Positions 1 through 5,404 of a stretch of DNA of 6,349 nt are shown here, one piece after another (the first letter of the stretch is position 1; each line of letters starts with the position of its first letter). The notes below the pieces were generated by a model that saw only the letters and a list, made by a program, of their open reading frames with translations, had not been told where the DNA came from and searched no databases. This stretch comes from Methylotetracoccus sp. (lineage in GTDB: Bacteria; Pseudomonadota; Gammaproteobacteria; Methylococcales; Methylococcaceae), in assembly GCA_025458755.1 (NCBI GenBank), contig JALORT010000137.1, positions 1 to 6,349 on the forward strand. Direction: 5' to 3'. Both the position numbers and the translations under genes were made by a program.

Positions 1-158
1 GTAGGGTTGGCGAAGGACGCACTGCCCGACGCCAGGGAGCCGACCGCGAGGCACCGTCGCGCGTCGAAGGCCGACGCCGTTCGGCTGCCGTCGCATTCGC
101 GTCTCCGCCTCAGCATAAGCCAAGACTGCGGCAGTTCATAAGACGAACTGATCATTGA
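1..158. other. left-edge segment, no gene assigned
   Basis: I do not recognise a gene here. Two plus-strand frames are open from the window edge: one ends at a TAA at 139-141, the other at a TGA at 156-158. A minus-strand frame is also open, with an ATG at 153-155 reading off the left edge. All three translations are rich in Arg, Ala and Ser, as expected for high-GC DNA read in any frame, and none shows a motif I can place. The segment could be the 3' end of a rightward gene, the 5' end of a leftward gene, or non-coding. The short hairpin at 70-85 (GCCGA, 6-nt loop, TCGGC) has no U-tract and is not a terminator. Sequence to the left of the window would settle this. Confidence 0.3.
132..150. 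promoter_or_regulatory. inverted repeat upstream of sRNA promoter (possible operator)
   Basis: CAGTTC (132-137) and GAACTG (145-150) form a perfect 6-bp inverted repeat with a 7-bp AT-rich spacer. Its centre at 141 lies about 46 bp upstream of the start site predicted from the TATACT box at 175-180. That is close to where activators that contact RNA polymerase at weak -35 regions bind, and the -35 here is poorly spaced. The arms are short enough to occur by chance. No U-tract follows on either strand, so it is not a terminator. No regulator can be named. Confidence 0.3.
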
Positions 159-180
159 AAGCCGTTCGCGAAGGTATACT
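155..180 (+). promoter_or_regulatory. candidate promoter of the plus-strand sRNA
   Basis: TATACT at 175-180 matches the sigma-70 -10 consensus at 5 of 6 positions and would start transcription near 187. The best -35-like hexamer is TTGAAA at 155-160, but the spacer is only 14 bp, shorter than the usual 16-18 bp. No extended -10 TGn is present. The promoter may therefore be weak alone, need an activator (see the inverted repeat at 132-150), or use a different -35. The call rests partly on the terminator and foldable RNA lying at the right distance downstream. Confidence 0.45.
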
Positions 181-244
181 TTATGCAACCTCGGCAGAAC
201 TGGGGCAGCGGGGCTTATCTCCCTAAGATGAGTCTGCAGCTTGA

Positions 245-267
245 GTTCTCCTCCTCCTTGGCGACCG
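245..267 (+). repeat. C-rich direct repeat, copy 1
   Basis: This 23-bp segment is repeated in the same orientation at 456-478 with 19 of 23 identities. The core at 247-262 matches 458-473 at 15 of 16 positions, differing only at C257 versus T468. Copy 1 forms the C-rich seed and the first terminator arm of the candidate sRNA. On the minus strand it reads as a run of GAG triplets, resembling a Shine-Dalgarno sequence. The bases flanking the repeat do not obviously align. Confidence 0.7.
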
Positions 268-288
268 CAAACACGGTCGCTTTTTTTT
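261..288 (+). terminator. Rho-independent terminator of the plus-strand sRNA
   Basis: A perfect 7-bp stem, GCGACCG (261-267) with CGGTCGC (274-280), encloses the loop CAAACA and is followed at once by eight T residues (281-288). This is a textbook intrinsic terminator for rightward transcription. On the minus strand no T-run follows the stem, so it acts in one direction only. It fixes the 3' end of the candidate sRNA. Confidence 0.92.
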
Positions 289-330
289 GCCCACTGCCCG
301 GCGCACGATTCATCTCTCCCGCAGACCCAG

Positions 331-355
331 AAAAAAGCCCACGTCGCGTGGGCTT
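331..355 (-). terminator. Rho-independent terminator for leftward transcription (possibly bidirectional)
   Basis: A perfect 9-bp stem, AAGCCCACG (335-343) with CGTGGGCTT (347-355), closes the triloop TCG. On the minus strand the GC-rich core is followed by six T residues (336 down to 331, the first two also able to pair with the stem's AA), giving a strong leftward terminator. On the plus strand it is followed by a T/A-rich run (358-373), so weak rightward termination is also possible. It ends the short minus-strand unit starting near 505 and would also end any dnaE readthrough. It faces the sRNA terminator across about 42 bp. Confidence 0.85.
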
Positions 356-362
356 GATATTT

Positions 363-452
363 TTATATTTTTTCTTCGCCGATGACGCATGAGGTGGTGA
401 ACCCTGCGCCGTCGGGAGTCTCTGCACTTATTGTAGTTCTCGCTGTGTCCAA
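363..452 (-). CDS. possible 29-aa small protein, TTG start
   Basis: I do not recognise this peptide. A TTG at 452-450 is preceded at 8 nt by AGGAGG, within the longer GAGGAGGAG run. It opens a 29-codon frame (DTARTTISAETPDG..., ending VIGEEKI) that stops with TAA at 365-363, only 7 nt before the terminator stem. Promoter, ribosome-binding site, ORF and terminator are thus packed as in a small gene. The peptide is polar with one Cys and no membrane segment, so it does not look like a hydrophobic type I toxin. The same frame could begin 8 codons earlier at a GTG (476-474), reading VAKEEE, but with no Shine-Dalgarno ahead of it. TTG starts are rare and the ORF is short, so chance is a real alternative. 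Confidence 0.25.
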   Translation of the reverse strand: MDTARTTISAETPDGAGFTTSCVIGEEKI

Positions 453-472
453 AAGGCTCTCCTCCTCTTTGG
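449..472 (-). other. hairpin presenting the Shine-Dalgarno-like run in its loop
   Basis: On the minus strand CCAAA (472-468) pairs with TTTGG (453-449). One further G-C pair across a bulged base leaves AGGAGGAGAGC as the loop. The candidate TTG start codon (452-450) lies in the 3' arm, so in this fold the Shine-Dalgarno would be exposed and the start codon paired. On the plus strand the same palindrome would display a C-rich loop. The stem is short and A/U-rich, so stability is marginal. Confidence 0.35.
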
Positions 473-478
473 CCACCC
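456..478 (+). repeat. C-rich direct repeat, copy 2
   Basis: This is the second copy of the element at 245-267, in the same orientation, with 19 of 23 identities and mismatches at 457, 468, 474 and 478. No intrinsic terminator directly follows it on the plus strand and I find no good plus-strand promoter before it, so it is probably not a second copy of the whole sRNA. On the minus strand it supplies the GAGGAGGAG run of the short transcript. Confidence 0.7.
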
Positions 479-488
479 GTGAATCGCG

Positions 489-507
489 CCCCGTCCCTGA
501 GACGGGG
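489..507 (-). other. GC-rich hairpin at the predicted 5' end of the minus-strand transcript
   Basis: CCCCGTC (489-495) and GACGGGG (501-507) form a perfect 7-bp stem with a 5-nt loop. No T-run follows on either strand, so it is unlikely to terminate transcription. It falls at the start site predicted from the promoter at 512-539, and a 5'-terminal stem of this kind commonly stabilises small RNAs. Confidence 0.6.
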
Positions 508-511
508 ACCA

Positions 512-539
512 ATTCTAAACCAAAAATGTAAACTGTCCA
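512..539 (-). promoter_or_regulatory. sigma-70-like promoter, leftward
   Basis: On the minus strand TGGACA (539-534) and TAGAAT (517-512) each match the -35 and -10 consensus hexamers at 5 of 6 positions, with a 16-bp AT-rich spacer. It is the best promoter I find in the window, and it stands out as an AT-rich patch in GC-rich DNA. Initiation is predicted near 505, at the foot of the GC hairpin. It reads away from dnaE, toward the terminator at 331-355. Confidence 0.6.
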
Positions 540-684
540 CCGTTTTTTCACCCTCTCGTCCTTGTTGATTTATCTCGCAACTTATTCATTTAAAACAGTC
601 GCTTGCGATGACAGGCCAGCCTTTCGTGCGGTGACCCCCACCCCAAGCACGCGCATCACTGACCCTAGCTCCCCGCTCTTTCGC
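540..684. other. dnaE 3' flank, no gene found
   Basis: This 145-bp stretch follows the dnaE stop codon. It includes an AT-rich part (about 562-600) and, on the minus strand, several G-runs. I find no intrinsic terminator for dnaE and no plausible coding region. Together with 1-539 it makes the 684-bp left part non-coding apart from the candidate small RNA and small ORF described separately. Confidence 0.6.
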
Positions 685-3600
685 TTAGTGGTAGATCACA
701 CGCACGGATTCCGGACCCAACGTCTTTTTCAACCGCTGCAGCAAATCCTCACCCGGATGAACCCGCCAAACCTCTCCGAGTTGGAGTCGCGTCGCAGCTC
801 CATCGCCGCGGTAATCGATCACAATCGGGCAAGCCCCGCCCTGGAACGGTTTCAACAGTGCCCGCAACTCCTCCAGCGGAGCTGGTTCATTGGGACGCCC
901 TGCAACGCCCCCGGTCCGCCATGCAATGACCAACTGCTTGGCGAAACGGCCACGTGCCGTCTCGATGCTGTGAATCCGTTCGGCCGTCAGCCGATAGTGC
1001 CCGCTGAACTCATCGAGCGCCAGCGCACCCTCAACCACCACCAGCGCATCTTTGCTCAACACCTCGCGATGCTCCTCCAAGACTTCGGGATAAACGGCGA
1101 CGTCCAGCCGCCCGGTTCGGTCATCCAGACTGGCAAACGCCATTCGCTTGCCGCTCTTGCTCTGCCGCGTCCGCAAATCGACGATCAGACCCGCCACGAC
1201 CGCCCGCGTTTCCTGCTTTAGTCCAGCGCGGGCGGCGCTGTCCTGCTGGATATCCCCCAGGCGCGTCGTAATCATCGCCGCCAGTTCGCTCTCATATTCG
1301 CCGATCGGATGCCCGGTCAGATAAAGTCCGAGCGTCGCTTTTTCGTGGACCAGCCGCTCCCGCTCGGACCAAGGTTCCACCCCGGCCCGGTCGTGCACCG
1401 GCACCGAGACCGGCGAAACGCCATCCAACGCGAACAAATCGTCTTGACCGCTGGCGTCCATCTCGCCCGACTGCTCCGCCGCCTTGACGGCATCGGGCAA
1501 AGCGGCCACGTGAGCCGCCCGGTTCGCGTCCATGCCGTCAAGCGCCCCGGCTCTGATCAGCGCATCCAATACACGGCGATTCGCCTTCTTGAGATCCACC
1601 CGGCGACAGAGGTCCAAAAGGTCTCGGTAGACACCGTGACGTTCACGCTCCAGCAGGATATCGCCGATGGCGCTGGCGCCCACACCCTTCACGGCCCCCA
1701 AGCCGTAGAGGATGGTCTGCGGACCGCTGACGGTGAATCTGAATTCCGAGCGGTTGATGTCCGGCGACGCGACCTTCAATTTCATCGTCCGGCATTCCTC
1801 GATCAGCACCACGACCTTATCGGTGTTATCCATGTCGGCCGACAGCACCGCGGCCATGAACTCCGCAGGGAAATGCGCCTTTAGCCAGGCGGTTTGGTAA
1901 GACACCAACGCATAGGCCGCTGAGTGCGACTTATTGAATCCATACTCGGCGAACTTTTCCATCAGATCGAAAATGTGAGAGGCCGTGGACTCGTCCACCT
2001 TGCGTTCCACCGCGCCGCGCACGAAGATGTCGCGCTGCTTCGCCATTTCCTCCGGCTTTTTCTTACCCATCGCGCGGCGCAGCAGGTCGGCCGCACCGAG
2101 CGTGTATCCAGCCAGGACCTGCGCAATCTGCATGACCTGCTCCTGGTAGACGATCACCCCGTAGGTTGGCTTCAAGATCGTCTCGAGCTGCGGATGCGGA
2201 TATTCGACCTTCGCCTTGCCCTGTTTACGGTTGATGAAATCGTCTACCATGCCGGATTGGAGAGGACCGGGGCGGAACAACGCGACCAACGCGATGATGT
2301 CTTCGAAACAGTCGGGCTGCAGGCGTTTGATCAGATCCTTCATGCCGCGCGATTCCAACTGAAACACCGCGGTCGTCGCACAGCGCTTCAGCAGCGCAAA
2401 CGTTGCCGGATCGTCGCGCGGAATCCGATCGATCGCGAGGACTTCTCCGTGGTCCGCGGACCGACTGCGATTGATCGCCTTGACCGTCCAGTCGATGATG
2501 GTCAGCGTCCGCAGCCCGAGAAAGTCGAACTTCACCAGACCTACGGCTTCGACATCGTCCTTGTCGAACTGGGTCACCAGATTCTCGCCGCCGGGCTCGC
2601 AATACAACGGCGTGAAATCGATCAAGCGCGAGGGCGCAATCACGACGCCGCCCGCATGCTTCCCGGCATTCCGCGTCAAACCTTCGAGCGACTGCGCCAG
2701 GTCGATCAGCGCCTTGACCTCGTCATCCTTCTCGTACCAACGCCTCAGATCCTCGCTGTCGACCAGAGCCTTCTGCAGCGTCATCCCCAGTTCAAACGGG
2801 ATCAATTTGGCGATCTTGTCGACGAACCCGTAAGCATGGCCCAGCACACGCCCCACGTCGCGCACCACGGCTTTGGCCGCCATACTGCCGTAGGTGATGA
2901 TTTGCGAAACCCGGTCGCGACCGTACTTGGCGGCGACATAGTCGATCACTTCATCCCGCCGGTCCATACAGAAGTCGACATCGAAATCGGGCATCGAGAC
3001 GCGTTCAGGGTTAAGAAACCGCTCGAAGAGCAGATCGAATTCGATGGGATCGAGGTCGGTGATGCGAAGTGCGTAGGCGACCAACGAGCCGGCGCCGGAA
3101 CCCCGCCCCGGCCCAACCGGGATGCCCTGATTCTTGGCCCACTGAATGAAATCGGCGACGATGAGAAAATAGCCGGCAAAGCCCATTTGCCGAATCACCG
3201 ACAGTTCCTGCTCCAGCCGCTCCCGATAGACGGAGACCGATGTTTTGGGCGTCTCAGCGGCATCCGGCGACTTGAAGATCTGCAAACGTTGCTCCAAGCC
3301 GCCGCGCGCCTCCTGAACAAAATAGCTGTCCAGGCTCAGGCCGCTCGGAACGGGGAAGTCCGGGAGTGAGGTCTGCCCAAGCCGTAACTCGAGATTGCAG
3401 CGCTTGGCGATTTCCACGGCATTTTCCAGCGCCTCGGGAAGATCCGCGAACAATTCCGCCATCTGTTCCGCGCTGCACAGGTACTGCCGATCGCTGTAAT
3501 CGCGTGGTCGCCGGGGATCGTCCAGAACCCGCCCCTGAAAAATGCAGACTCGCGCTTCGTGCGCATCGAACTCGCCGGCGTCCAAAAATCGCACGTCGTT

Positions 3601-4194
3601 CGTCGCCACGACGGGAGCGCCGAACTCCGCGGCCAGCCCGACGGCGCCTTCGATATACGTCTCCTCCCGCGCCCGTCCGGTGCGCTGCAGGTCGAGATAG
3701 AAGCGGTTGCCGAACAGGCGCAGCCAAGACTCCATGGCCCGCCGGCTTTCGTCCAGCTGCCCTGCCAGCACGCAGCGCCCGATCCTTCCCTCGCGCGCCC
3801 CGGAGAGGGCGATCAAGCCTTCGTTCGAGGATTCGAGCCACTCGGTCATCAACATCGGGATACCCTGATGCTGATTCTCGAGATAGGCCCGCGAAATCAA
3901 CGCCGTCAGATTGCGATAACCGCAGTCATTCTGGACCAAGAGGGTCAAGCGGTCCGGCGCTCTCGCCTCAACCTCGTTGTAGAGGCACAGATCCGCACCG
4001 ATCAGTGGCTTGATCCCAGCAGCGACTGCCGCCCGGTAGAATTTCACCGACGCGAACAGATTGTTGTTATCGGTAATCCCCACCGCGGGCATTCCCAGCG
4101 CCGCAACCCGAGTGATCAGCGGCTTGATCCGAATCAGCCCATCGCTCAGGGAATATTCAGTGTGGACGCGGAGGTGAACGAATCGCGGATTCAT
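685..4194 (-). CDS. dnaE: DNA polymerase III subunit alpha (DnaE), replicative polymerase
   Basis: This is the catalytic subunit of the chromosomal replicase, extending primed DNA in the cytoplasm with the epsilon exonuclease and beta clamp. The product is 1169 aa, close to E. coli's 1160. An N-terminal PHP domain begins FVHLRVHTEYS (5-15). Its metal-binding His positions are partly lost (R9 in HLRVH, N43 in ITDNNN), as in E. coli, so it is probably not an active nuclease. The palm carries PDFDVDF (402-408) and VKFDFLG (554-560), supplying the three catalytic Asp. GPGRGSGAGS (361-370) and YGFNKSHSAAYA (751-762) are also typical. A helix-hairpin-helix-like GLGAVKGVGA lies at 831-840, the beta-clamp motif QDDLF at 917-921, then an OB fold at about 996-1070 and the tau-binding C-terminus. 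I chose ATG 4194 by alignment with the usual N-terminus. A TTG 27 codons upstream is unsupported, and no clear Shine-Dalgarno precedes either. The clamp motif and length indicate DnaE1, not DnaE2. Confidence 0.97.
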   Translation of the reverse strand: MNPRFVHLRVHTEYSLSDGLIRIKPLITRVAALGMPAVGITDNNNLFASVKFYRAAVAAGIKPLIGADLCLYNEVEARAPDRLTLLVQNDCGYRNLTALISRAYLENQHQGIPMLMTEWLESSNEGLIALSGAREGRIGRCVLAGQLDESRRAMESWLRLFGNRFYLDLQRTGRAREETYIEGAVGLAAEFGAPVVATNDVRFLDAGEFDAHEARVCIFQGRVLDDPRRPRDYSDRQYLCSAEQMAELFADLPEALENAVEIAKRCNLELRLGQTSLPDFPVPSGLSLDSYFVQEARGGLEQRLQIFKSPDAAETPKTSVSVYRERLEQELSVIRQMGFAGYFLIVADFIQWAKNQGIPVGPGRGSGAGSLVAYALRITDLDPIEFDLLFERFLNPERVSMPDFDVDFCMDRRDEVIDYVAAKYGRDRVSQIITYGSMAAKAVVRDVGRVLGHAYGFVDKIAKLIPFELGMTLQKALVDSEDLRRWYEKDDEVKALIDLAQSLEGLTRNAGKHAGGVVIAPSRLIDFTPLYCEPGGENLVTQFDKDDVEAVGLVKFDFLGLRTLTIIDWTVKAINRSRSADHGEVLAIDRIPRDDPATFALLKRCATTAVFQLESRGMKDLIKRLQPDCFEDIIALVALFRPGPLQSGMVDDFINRKQGKAKVEYPHPQLETILKPTYGVIVYQEQVMQIAQVLAGYTLGAADLLRRAMGKKKPEEMAKQRDIFVRGAVERKVDESTASHIFDLMEKFAEYGFNKSHSAAYALVSYQTAWLKAHFPAEFMAAVLSADMDNTDKVVVLIEECRTMKLKVASPDINRSEFRFTVSGPQTILYGLGAVKGVGASAIGDILLERERHGVYRDLLDLCRRVDLKKANRRVLDALIRAGALDGMDANRAAHVAALPDAVKAAEQSGEMDASGQDDLFALDGVSPVSVPVHDRAGVEPWSERERLVHEKATLGLYLTGHPIGEYESELAAMITTRLGDIQQDSAARAGLKQETRAVVAGLIVDLRTRQSKSGKRMAFASLDDRTGRLDVAVYPEVLEEHREVLSKDALVVVEGALALDEFSGHYRLTAERIHSIETARGRFAKQLVIAWRTGGVAGRPNEPAPLEELRALLKPFQGGACPIVIDYRGDGAATRLQLGEVWRVHPGEDLLQRLKKTLGPESVRVIYH

Positions 4195-4447
4195 GTCGAC
4201 ATCAAGACCATTGGCGCATGGCGCATCGTACGACTCGCCACGGAGGCACTGCCCTCGGGCCCGGCAGTGGTTCAACCGGGGACTGACGGTCGCATCGAAG
4301 CGGAGGAGGTTCCAGGCGACGAATGTTCAGCCAACATCCGCCCGAGACCGAATGAAGCGACCAGTACGCCCACGCGCCGGGAGCACACCCTGTGGTGTCG
4401 GCTCACGGCAATCTCGCGGACACGGCGGTCGCAAAAATTTACATGCT
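4195..4447. other. rfbD-dnaE intergenic region
   Basis: This 253-bp gap separates the rfbD stop codon from the dnaE start. It presumably holds the dnaE promoter, but I see no convincing -35/-10 pair. The only hairpin of note, ACACC-CTGT-GGTGT (4385-4398), has no U-tract. The gap size suggests dnaE is transcribed separately from the rfb genes, though readthrough cannot be excluded because no terminator is visible. Confidence 0.5.
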
Positions 4448-5404
4448 CTACCGCTTCACGGCACGCGGCACCCCGGCGTTGGTGCATTCTCCGGCCGGAG
4501 CGCAAAAGTCGTCCAGACACAGGCTGAGGGCGGCCTCCCAGTGAGGTAGACGCAGGCCGAAGCGATGGGCCAACTTCTCCGTTGCGAGAACCGAGTAGGC
4601 GGGTCTTCTGGCCGGCGTCGGGTAGTCGGAGGTAGTGATCCCCGTGATCCCCGCGCACGGTTCCGCGACGAGTCCGCGCTTCTGCGCCTCGATCCGGATT
4701 TGTCGGGCGAATCCACACCAGGTGGTGTCCCCGGAACAGGTCAGATGATAAGTCCCAGCGGCATCTCCGGGACGGAAGGCGCTGCCATCGCGGCATTGCA
4801 CGACCAACGCGGCAGTTGCTTCCGCAATCAGGCGGGACCAGGTCGGGGAGCCCCGCTGATCATCGACCACACTGATGTGCTCGCGCTCTTTCAACAGGCG
4901 AAGCATCGTTAACAGAAAATTGCGTCCGCGTTGTCCATAGACCCACGCGGTACGCAGAATGACATGCGGCACATTCGAGTCGCGGATTGCTTCCTCGCCA
5001 GCCCACTTGCTCTGTCCGTAAACACTTTGCGGCTGTTCGCGGTGATCTTCCGAAAAAGGTTCCGCAGCAGAGCCGCCGCCGAAGACATAATCGGTCGAGT
5101 AGTGAATCAGCCCGCTGCCAAGGCGCTTCACTTCCGCAGCGATGACGCCCGGCGCCTCGGCGTTGATCCGCCACGCCAGTTCCGCTTCGTGTTCGGCCCT
5201 GTCGACGGCGGTGTACGCAGCAGCGTTGACCACCAGATCCGGGCCTACCGTCCTGATCGCTCGCCGAACCGAGTCCATGTCGGTCAGATCGGTGGTCAGT
5301 CCTGGCGTGCGGCGGTCTACCGCGACAAGCTCCCCCAACGGAGCCAGCGTGCGCCGGAGTTCCCAAGCCACCTGCCCCTCCCGACCAAGCAACAGGATTT
5401 TCAT
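4448..5404 (-). CDS. rfbD: dTDP-4-dehydrorhamnose reductase (RfbD/RmlD)
   Basis: This enzyme catalyses the last step of dTDP-L-rhamnose synthesis, NAD(P)H-dependent reduction of dTDP-4-dehydro-L-rhamnose in the cytoplasm. It is an extended short-chain dehydrogenase of 318 aa. The nucleotide-binding motif is GREGQVA (7-13), with Ala in place of the third Gly. NAAAYTAVD lies at 60-68, and HYSTDYVFGG (101-110) supplies the catalytic Thr104. YGQSK (129-133) supplies the Tyr129/Lys133 pair, and RRPAYS (266-271) is the conserved substrate-binding region. The family is usually about 290-300 aa. The last 18 or so residues, after LCLDDF, look like a non-conserved tail. The ATG overlaps the rfbC stop codon by 4 nt (ATGA, 5404-5401), there is no strong Shine-Dalgarno, and translation is probably coupled to rfbC. 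Confidence 0.96.
   Translation of the reverse strand: MKILLLGREGQVAWELRRTLAPLGELVAVDRRTPGLTTDLTDMDSVRRAIRTVGPDLVVNAAAYTAVDRAEHEAELAWRINAEAPGVIAAEVKRLGSGLIHYSTDYVFGGGSAAEPFSEDHREQPQSVYGQSKWAGEEAIRDSNVPHVILRTAWVYGQRGRNFLLTMLRLLKEREHISVVDDQRGSPTWSRLIAEATAALVVQCRDGSAFRPGDAAGTYHLTCSGDTTWCGFARQIRIEAQKRGLVAEPCAGITGITTSDYPTPARRPAYSVLATEKLAHRFGLRLPHWEAALSLCLDDFCAPAGECTNAGVPRAVKR

Larger units (their letters stand above)
187..288 (+). ncRNA. candidate small regulatory RNA with an anti-Shine-Dalgarno-like C-rich segment
   Basis: A predicted transcript of about 100 nt runs from a TATACT box to a strong intrinsic terminator, with no credible ORF. The 5' domain folds by eye into one long interrupted hairpin: AGAACU (196-201) with AGUUCU (244-249), GCAG (205-208) with CUGC (234-237), and CUUAUCU (214-220) with AGAUGAG (226-232, one G-U pair) around the loop CCCUA. 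Next comes an apparently unpaired CCUCCUCCUUG (250-260), then the terminator stem. The CCUCCUU within it equals the 16S rRNA anti-Shine-Dalgarno, so the RNA could pair with ribosome-binding sites. C-rich sRNAs of this general design are known, for example sX13 of Xanthomonas and the CcsR/cuckoo RNAs of alphaproteobacteria. I see likeness of design, not demonstrated homology. Start site and expression are inferred. Confidence 0.55.
331..505 (-). ncRNA. candidate short minus-strand transcript (sRNA or small mRNA)
   Basis: A sigma-70-like promoter at 512-539 and a strong terminator at 331-355 define a leftward transcript of about 175 nt. Its 5' end is a GC-rich hairpin, CCCCGUC/GACGGGG (507-489), which would protect against 5' decay. 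It then carries GCCAAAGAGGAGGAGA (473-458), both Shine-Dalgarno-like and complementary at 15 of 16 positions to the plus-strand sRNA's C-rich segment. A 29-codon ORF with a TTG start fills most of the rest. The unit also lies in the dnaE 3' flank, where no clear dnaE terminator is seen before it, so it could be an sRNA made from an internal promoter in the dnaE 3' UTR. I cannot decide between coding and non-coding. The length resembles 6S RNA, but the 5' self-hairpin and lack of closing 5'-3' pairing argue against that. Confidence 0.4.

Noticed and set aside
331..505. 6S RNA (ssrS)
   Set aside because: The length is suggestive, but the 5' end folds on itself and the 3' end is an intrinsic terminator. 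The closing stem and large central bubble of 6S RNA are not seen.
310..540. 76-codon minus-strand ORF beginning at 540
   Set aside because: It reads through the terminator stem at 335-355, begins upstream of the -35 box, and has Arg-rich shadow-like composition.
634..674. G-quadruplex on the minus strand
   Set aside because: Four G-runs exist, but one intervening loop is about 18 nt, outside the usual pattern, so the evidence is too weak.
562..1221. 219-codon plus-strand ORF over the dnaE 3' end
   Set aside because: Most of it is antisense to the DnaE C-terminal domain. No ribosome-binding site or motif is seen, so it is treated as a shadow.
1924..3369. 481-codon plus-strand ORF
   Set aside because: It lies entirely antisense to the conserved catalytic core of dnaE. 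Its translation is rich in Arg, His, Gln and Asp without domain motifs, as expected of a high-GC shadow frame.
4195..4275. N-terminal extension of DnaE from a TTG at 4275
   Set aside because: The family N-terminus aligns from the ATG at 4194 (MNPRFVHLRVH). The extra 27 residues are unlike any DnaE start and have no ribosome-binding site.
4385..4398. ACACC-CTGT-GGTGT hairpin as an rfb operon terminator
   Set aside because: The stem is only 5 bp and no U-run follows on the minus strand.
3559..4527. 322-codon plus-strand ORF spanning the dnaE start, the intergenic region and the end of rfbD
   Set aside because: It is antisense to two well-supported genes, has low-complexity composition and no recognisable family.
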